A DNA stretch of 64,000 nucleotides from Lysinibacillus xylanilyticus (lineage in GTDB: Bacteria > Bacillota > Bacilli > Bacillales_A > Planococcaceae): positions 318 through 64,317 of the forward strand of contig NZ_LFXJ01000013.1 of NCBI RefSeq assembly GCF_001183605.1. The letters are read 5' to 3'. This document shows, one piece after another, positions 61,818-64,000 of the stretch (positions are counted from its first letter, which is position 1; each line of letters starts with the position of its first letter). Position numbers and translations under genes: made by a program. Below the pieces are notes generated by a model that made no database searches, had not been told where the DNA came from, and saw nothing but the letters and a program-made list of their open reading frames with translations.

Positions 61818-62367
61818 TTGAACGTTCTTCTATCGTGTCAAAGGAATCACGGAAGTGCTGAAAAGAACGTTCAAAAATGTCGATGAAGTCCTCACCATAT
61901 ATATTGCGAATAACAGCCATAACATCTAAAAATTCTGGGAAGCGACCGTAAAGGTCTTTTAATGCTAATGAGCCTTCTAGTACAGAATGATACGTATTAT
62001 GATAATTACTATTCATTTCAACAATAAGTTCTGTACCAGCTTCTGTTAACTCAACGTACGTATTACGTTTGTCGTCATCCCGTTTTGAAAACTTAAGGAA
62101 TCCACGTTCTTCTAATTTTTTTGAAAAATTAAATGCTGTGGAGACGTGCATAACCCCGAATTTTGCCACATCAGAAATTGATGCCCCTTTTAAATGATAC
62201 GAAATCCATAAAATATGATGTTCGTTAATATTTAAATCGTAGGGTTTAATCCATTGCTGCCAATCCTTTTCCACTGCTTTCCATAAAGCTTTTGATAATT
62301 GCGCAATTCTTTGACTATAAAGCATCGCTTCTTTTTGAGTGTATAATTCCTCTGACAAAGCCATCAC
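61804..62367 (-). CDS. hpr: MarR-family regulator Hpr (ScoC)
   Basis: About 187 aa. Closely resembles B. subtilis Hpr/Sco[41 protein letters not shown] and the winged-helix [20 protein letters not shown]. Hpr represses protease and sporulation genes in the transition state. The start is either GTG 62367 or ATG 62364; AGTAGGTG is close to both. It is located as in Bacillus between prsA and yhaH/trpP. Confidence 0.92.
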   Translation of the reverse strand: MMALSEELYTQKEAMLYSQRIAQLSKALWKAVEKDWQQWIKPYDLNINEHHILWISYHLKGASISDVAKFGVMHVSTAFNFSKKLEERGFLKFSKRDDDKRNTYVELTEAGTELIVEMNSNYHNTYHSVLEGSLALKDLYGRFPEFLDVMAVIRNIYGEDFIDIFERSFQHFRDSFDTIEERSTVKG

Positions 62368-62520
62368 CTACTGCTTTCTTTAACATTTTAAAAATATTAT
62401 AGCAATAAAGGAAAAAAGTTTAAAGTTAGAAAAATTAAAAAATTGAAAAGCGGCTAAAAAATAACATTATAGAGCTTGAATTTGATAAAAATGTAGTTTT
62501 TTTATCAGTGAACAAGGACT

Positions 62521-62916
62521 TTAGTCGTTAACTTTTTCTTGTGGTTTTTTCTTTTTTTCTGTAAATTGTGCAACGTTTTTCTCGATTTCGCTTAATGAAT
62601 TCTGTAATGCTTCTATTTCTTGTTGCAAGTTATTTTTTGACGGTTCGATTTCTTCAGTAAATGTATTAATAGTTTGTTTTAAATCATTTATTATTAGTGG
62701 TATATTATTTTTTATTTCATTTGTGAGTGAGTTAACGGATTGTTGAACTGTGCCTGCTTGTAGTTTTACATCTAAAAGTTTGTCCTTTGTGCTAGCAGCA
62801 TTTGCTCGTAAATTAGCACGTAATTGTTGTCCTGATTGAGGAGTCGAAAAAAGTATAGCGATTGTACCGCCTACAATCCCAGCTGACAATCCAAATAAAA
62901 ATGGTTTTGCTTTCAT
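62521..62916 (-). CDS. YtxH-domain protein, YhaH type
   Basis: 131 aa. N-terminal membrane helix with GLSAGIVGGTIAILFSTPQSG, the YtxH signature, followed by a long helical domain (coiled coil, about residues 30-120) and a lysine-rich end. Located between hpr and trpP like yhaH in B. subtilis. Such proteins are often general-stress induced. Confidence 0.85.
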   Translation of the reverse strand: MKAKPFLFGLSAGIVGGTIAILFSTPQSGQQLRANLRANAASTKDKLLDVKLQAGTVQQSVNSLTNEIKNNIPLIINDLKQTINTFTEEIEPSKNNLQQEIEALQNSLSEIEKNVAQFTEKKKKPQEKVND

Positions 62917-62991
62917 ATTGAATACCTCATTTCTGTAATGATCATGTGTTATCTACTATTAAACCATGAAATGCACATTTACAAAAAGAAA

Positions 62992-63041
62992 AAAGAAACT
63001 AAACGAGTGATTTTGTATCACGGCTTAGTTTCCTTTGAGAT
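62992..63041 (-). terminator. Terminator of trpP
   Basis: Arms around GAAACTAA and TTAGTTTC with inner GTGAT/ATCAC; T6 follows on the minus strand. Confidence 0.75.
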
Positions 63042-63070
63042 TGAACGTGCATTTTCTAAACAAATGCACC

Positions 63071-63601
63071 TTAAATTGAAATAGCTGTTTGGAATTTAGA
63101 ACGCTTCACTAATTTTGCAACTATAGGATAAATAAGTGCGAAAGCAATAACATTAAATACTACTGCAGGTAATACAACGCCTACAAACAGTACAGCGAAT
63201 GTTGCACCAACATTTGCATTGAATACAAAAAGTGCTACTGCTAAAAAGACAATTCCAGATAAAACTGTTCCTAAACCAACTAAGACAGCTGATACAGCGA
63301 AGTTGCTTGCCAATTTTTTTAACACCATTAAGGCAGCTAAAAAGACAAAGCCTGTTACTGCTTTATCGATAATATTTGGAACAAGACCAGCTGGGAACGT
63401 TGTAAATAATCCTGAAAGTACACCTGTTGCTAAAGAAAGTAAGAACGTTTCTTTAATAGTGGGGAACAATAAAATGCCAATAAACATCATTGTTAGCATG
63501 AAATCAGGCTTCATGCCGTTTACCATACCTGGTGTGACCACATAAAGGGTAGCACCAACACCAACTAAAAGTGCCATTAATACTAAATTTTTCGTATTCA
63601 T
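63071..63601 (-). CDS. trpP: Tryptophan transporter TrpP
   Basis: 176 aa with five to six membrane helices. It resembles B. subtilis TrpP (YhaG), a small tryptophan permease: MNTKNLVLMALLVGVGATLY, MKPDFMLTMMFIGIL, and GLVPNIIDKAVTG. The gene position between yhaH and hit is conserved. The leader has NAG triplets at 5-nt steps overlapping the ribosome site (63604-63631), as for TRAP control of B. subtilis trpP. Confidence 0.92.
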   Translation of the reverse strand: MNTKNLVLMALLVGVGATLYVVTPGMVNGMKPDFMLTMMFIGILLFPTIKETFLLSLATGVLSGLFTTFPAGLVPNIIDKAVTGFVFLAALMVLKKLASNFAVSAVLVGLGTVLSGIVFLAVALFVFNANVGATFAVLFVGVVLPAVVFNVIAFALIYPIVAKLVKRSKFQTAISI

Positions 63602-63603
63602 TT

Positions 63604-63643
63604 CTAATCTCTCCTCGACTATGCTAATCTTTTTTGTCTCCTA
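63604..63643 (-). promoter_or_regulatory. TRAP-type binding site over the trpP ribosome site
   Basis: Minus strand, 5'-3': AAG-at-TAG-ca-TAG-tc-GAG-ga-GAG-at-TAG, six NAG triplets each separated by exactly two bases, ending two bases before ATG (63604-63631). TAG and GAG further upstream (63638-63643) may add to it. The GAGGAGA ribosome site is inside. Confidence 0.82.
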
Positions 63644-63746
63644 ACGTGTCCTCATGCCCGTTAGCGAAACTTATTTGTGATTGTACGCTATAAATTGAAA
63701 AATTGCAATATACAATTCTGACAATTAGAGTGTGGCAGAATTTCAA

Positions 63747-64000
63747 TTACTTAAGGTTAGCTTTAATGTTTTCAGCAACTTCAGTTAATTGCTCTGGTGT
63801 ATATTTTTGTGTTTGCCAAATTAAGCCCAAGCCTTCTTTTTCATCGTAACGCGGAATAAAATGTAAGTGATAGTGGAAAACAGTTTGTCCAGCTGCAGCA
63901 CCATTATTATTAATGGTATTAAGTCCAATTGGATTAAAAGCAGCCTTAATAGCGTTTGCAATTTTCGGTGCTACTGCATATAAATTACGAGCTACATCCT
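63747..64000 (-). CDS. hit: HIT-family hydrolase, partial
   Basis: Only the C-terminal 84 codons are in the window; the start lies beyond the right edge. The histidine triad is seen in FHYHLHFIPR. HIT proteins hydrolyse AMP- or nucleoside-phosphoramidates. The position next to trpP agrees with hit in B. subtilis, beside the ecs genes. It reads ...QKYTPEQLTEVAENIKANLK at its end. Confidence 0.9.
   Translation of the reverse strand, partial: DVARNLYAVAPKIANAIKAAFNPIGLNTINNNGAAAGQTVFHYHLHFIPRYDEKEGLGLIWQTQKYTPEQLTEVAENIKANLK

Overview
The window looks like a chromosomal segment of a low-GC Bacillales bacterium, most probably Lysinibacillus or a near relative in the Caryophanaceae/Planococcaceae. 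The evidence is AT-rich DNA with strong AGGAGG-type ribosome sites, Bacillus-type gene neighbourhoods (yheE-yheB-yheA, yhaO-yhaN-yhaM, prsA, hpr/scoC, yhaH-like, trpP, hit), a YjcZ-type sporulation peptide, a T-box before serA and an SLH-anchored 5'-nucleotidase. The genus is an inference from gene content; no rRNA or marker gene was compared.

Layout. 1-700: six tRNA genes (His, His, Gln, Gly, Cys, Leu), several with unusual bases, then terminators. 970-4560: small proteins, an RNA 2',3'-cyclic phosphodiesterase and an HrtBA-type haem-efflux ABC transporter behind an HssR-like direct repeat. 4800-7000: an SDR oxidoreductase broken by one stop codon, a GDSL esterase and a TetR regulator with a palindromic operator. 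7.2-12.3 kb: VOC protein, arylamine N-acetyltransferase, nagB, LD-carboxypeptidase, catalase. 12.9-17.9 kb: MerR-controlled quinone oxidoreductase, two duplicated lipoproteins, two conserved proteins. 17.9-24.6 kb: queG, trmL, a dioxygenase-like VOC protein, aldo/keto reductase, surface 5'-nucleotidase. 25-35 kb: RluA-type pseudouridine synthase, BdbC, a two-component system with a cysteine-containing GAF domain, a WYL regulator, CDF transporter, CorC-like protein. 36-46 kb: yhe genes, RNase H-like protein, hemZ, glycerate kinase, a secreted ComEC-like hydrolase with a DUF3006 partner, HAD phosphatase. 46-53 kb: serA with T-box leader, a large flavoprotein, trhO, enoyl-CoA hydratase. 53.6-64 kb: yhaONM nuclease operon, prsA, membrane proteins, hpr, trpP with a TRAP-type site, and the 3' part of hit.

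Genes that act together: hrtB-hrtA (haem tolerance); the MDR enzyme with its MerR regulator; yhaO-yhaN-yhaM (nucleic acid processing); sensor kinase and response regulator at 26.8-28.6 kb; queG, trmL and trhO, which all modify the tRNA wobble base; and serA under tRNA-sensing control.

The least explained content lies between genes. About twenty intergenic regions hold modular, hairpin-rich repeats with no open reading frame. They share a stem-loop whose outer and inner stems change sequence in a base-pair-preserving way while the internal loop (GTT opposite GNTYTTA) and the terminal loop (AGGAC) stay nearly fixed. Around this module are terminal inverted repeats (GTTGATT-N10-CTGGGCG), a head hairpin (CAATTATGCC/GGCATAATTG) that also covaries, and CGAAAGCGAAGCG-type units that form a tandem array at 35.2 kb. 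One element lies in the serA leader between the T-box terminator and the start codon. Three separate arrays with an exact or near-exact 21-bp period lie just behind terminators. I do not recognise any of these repeats as a named family.
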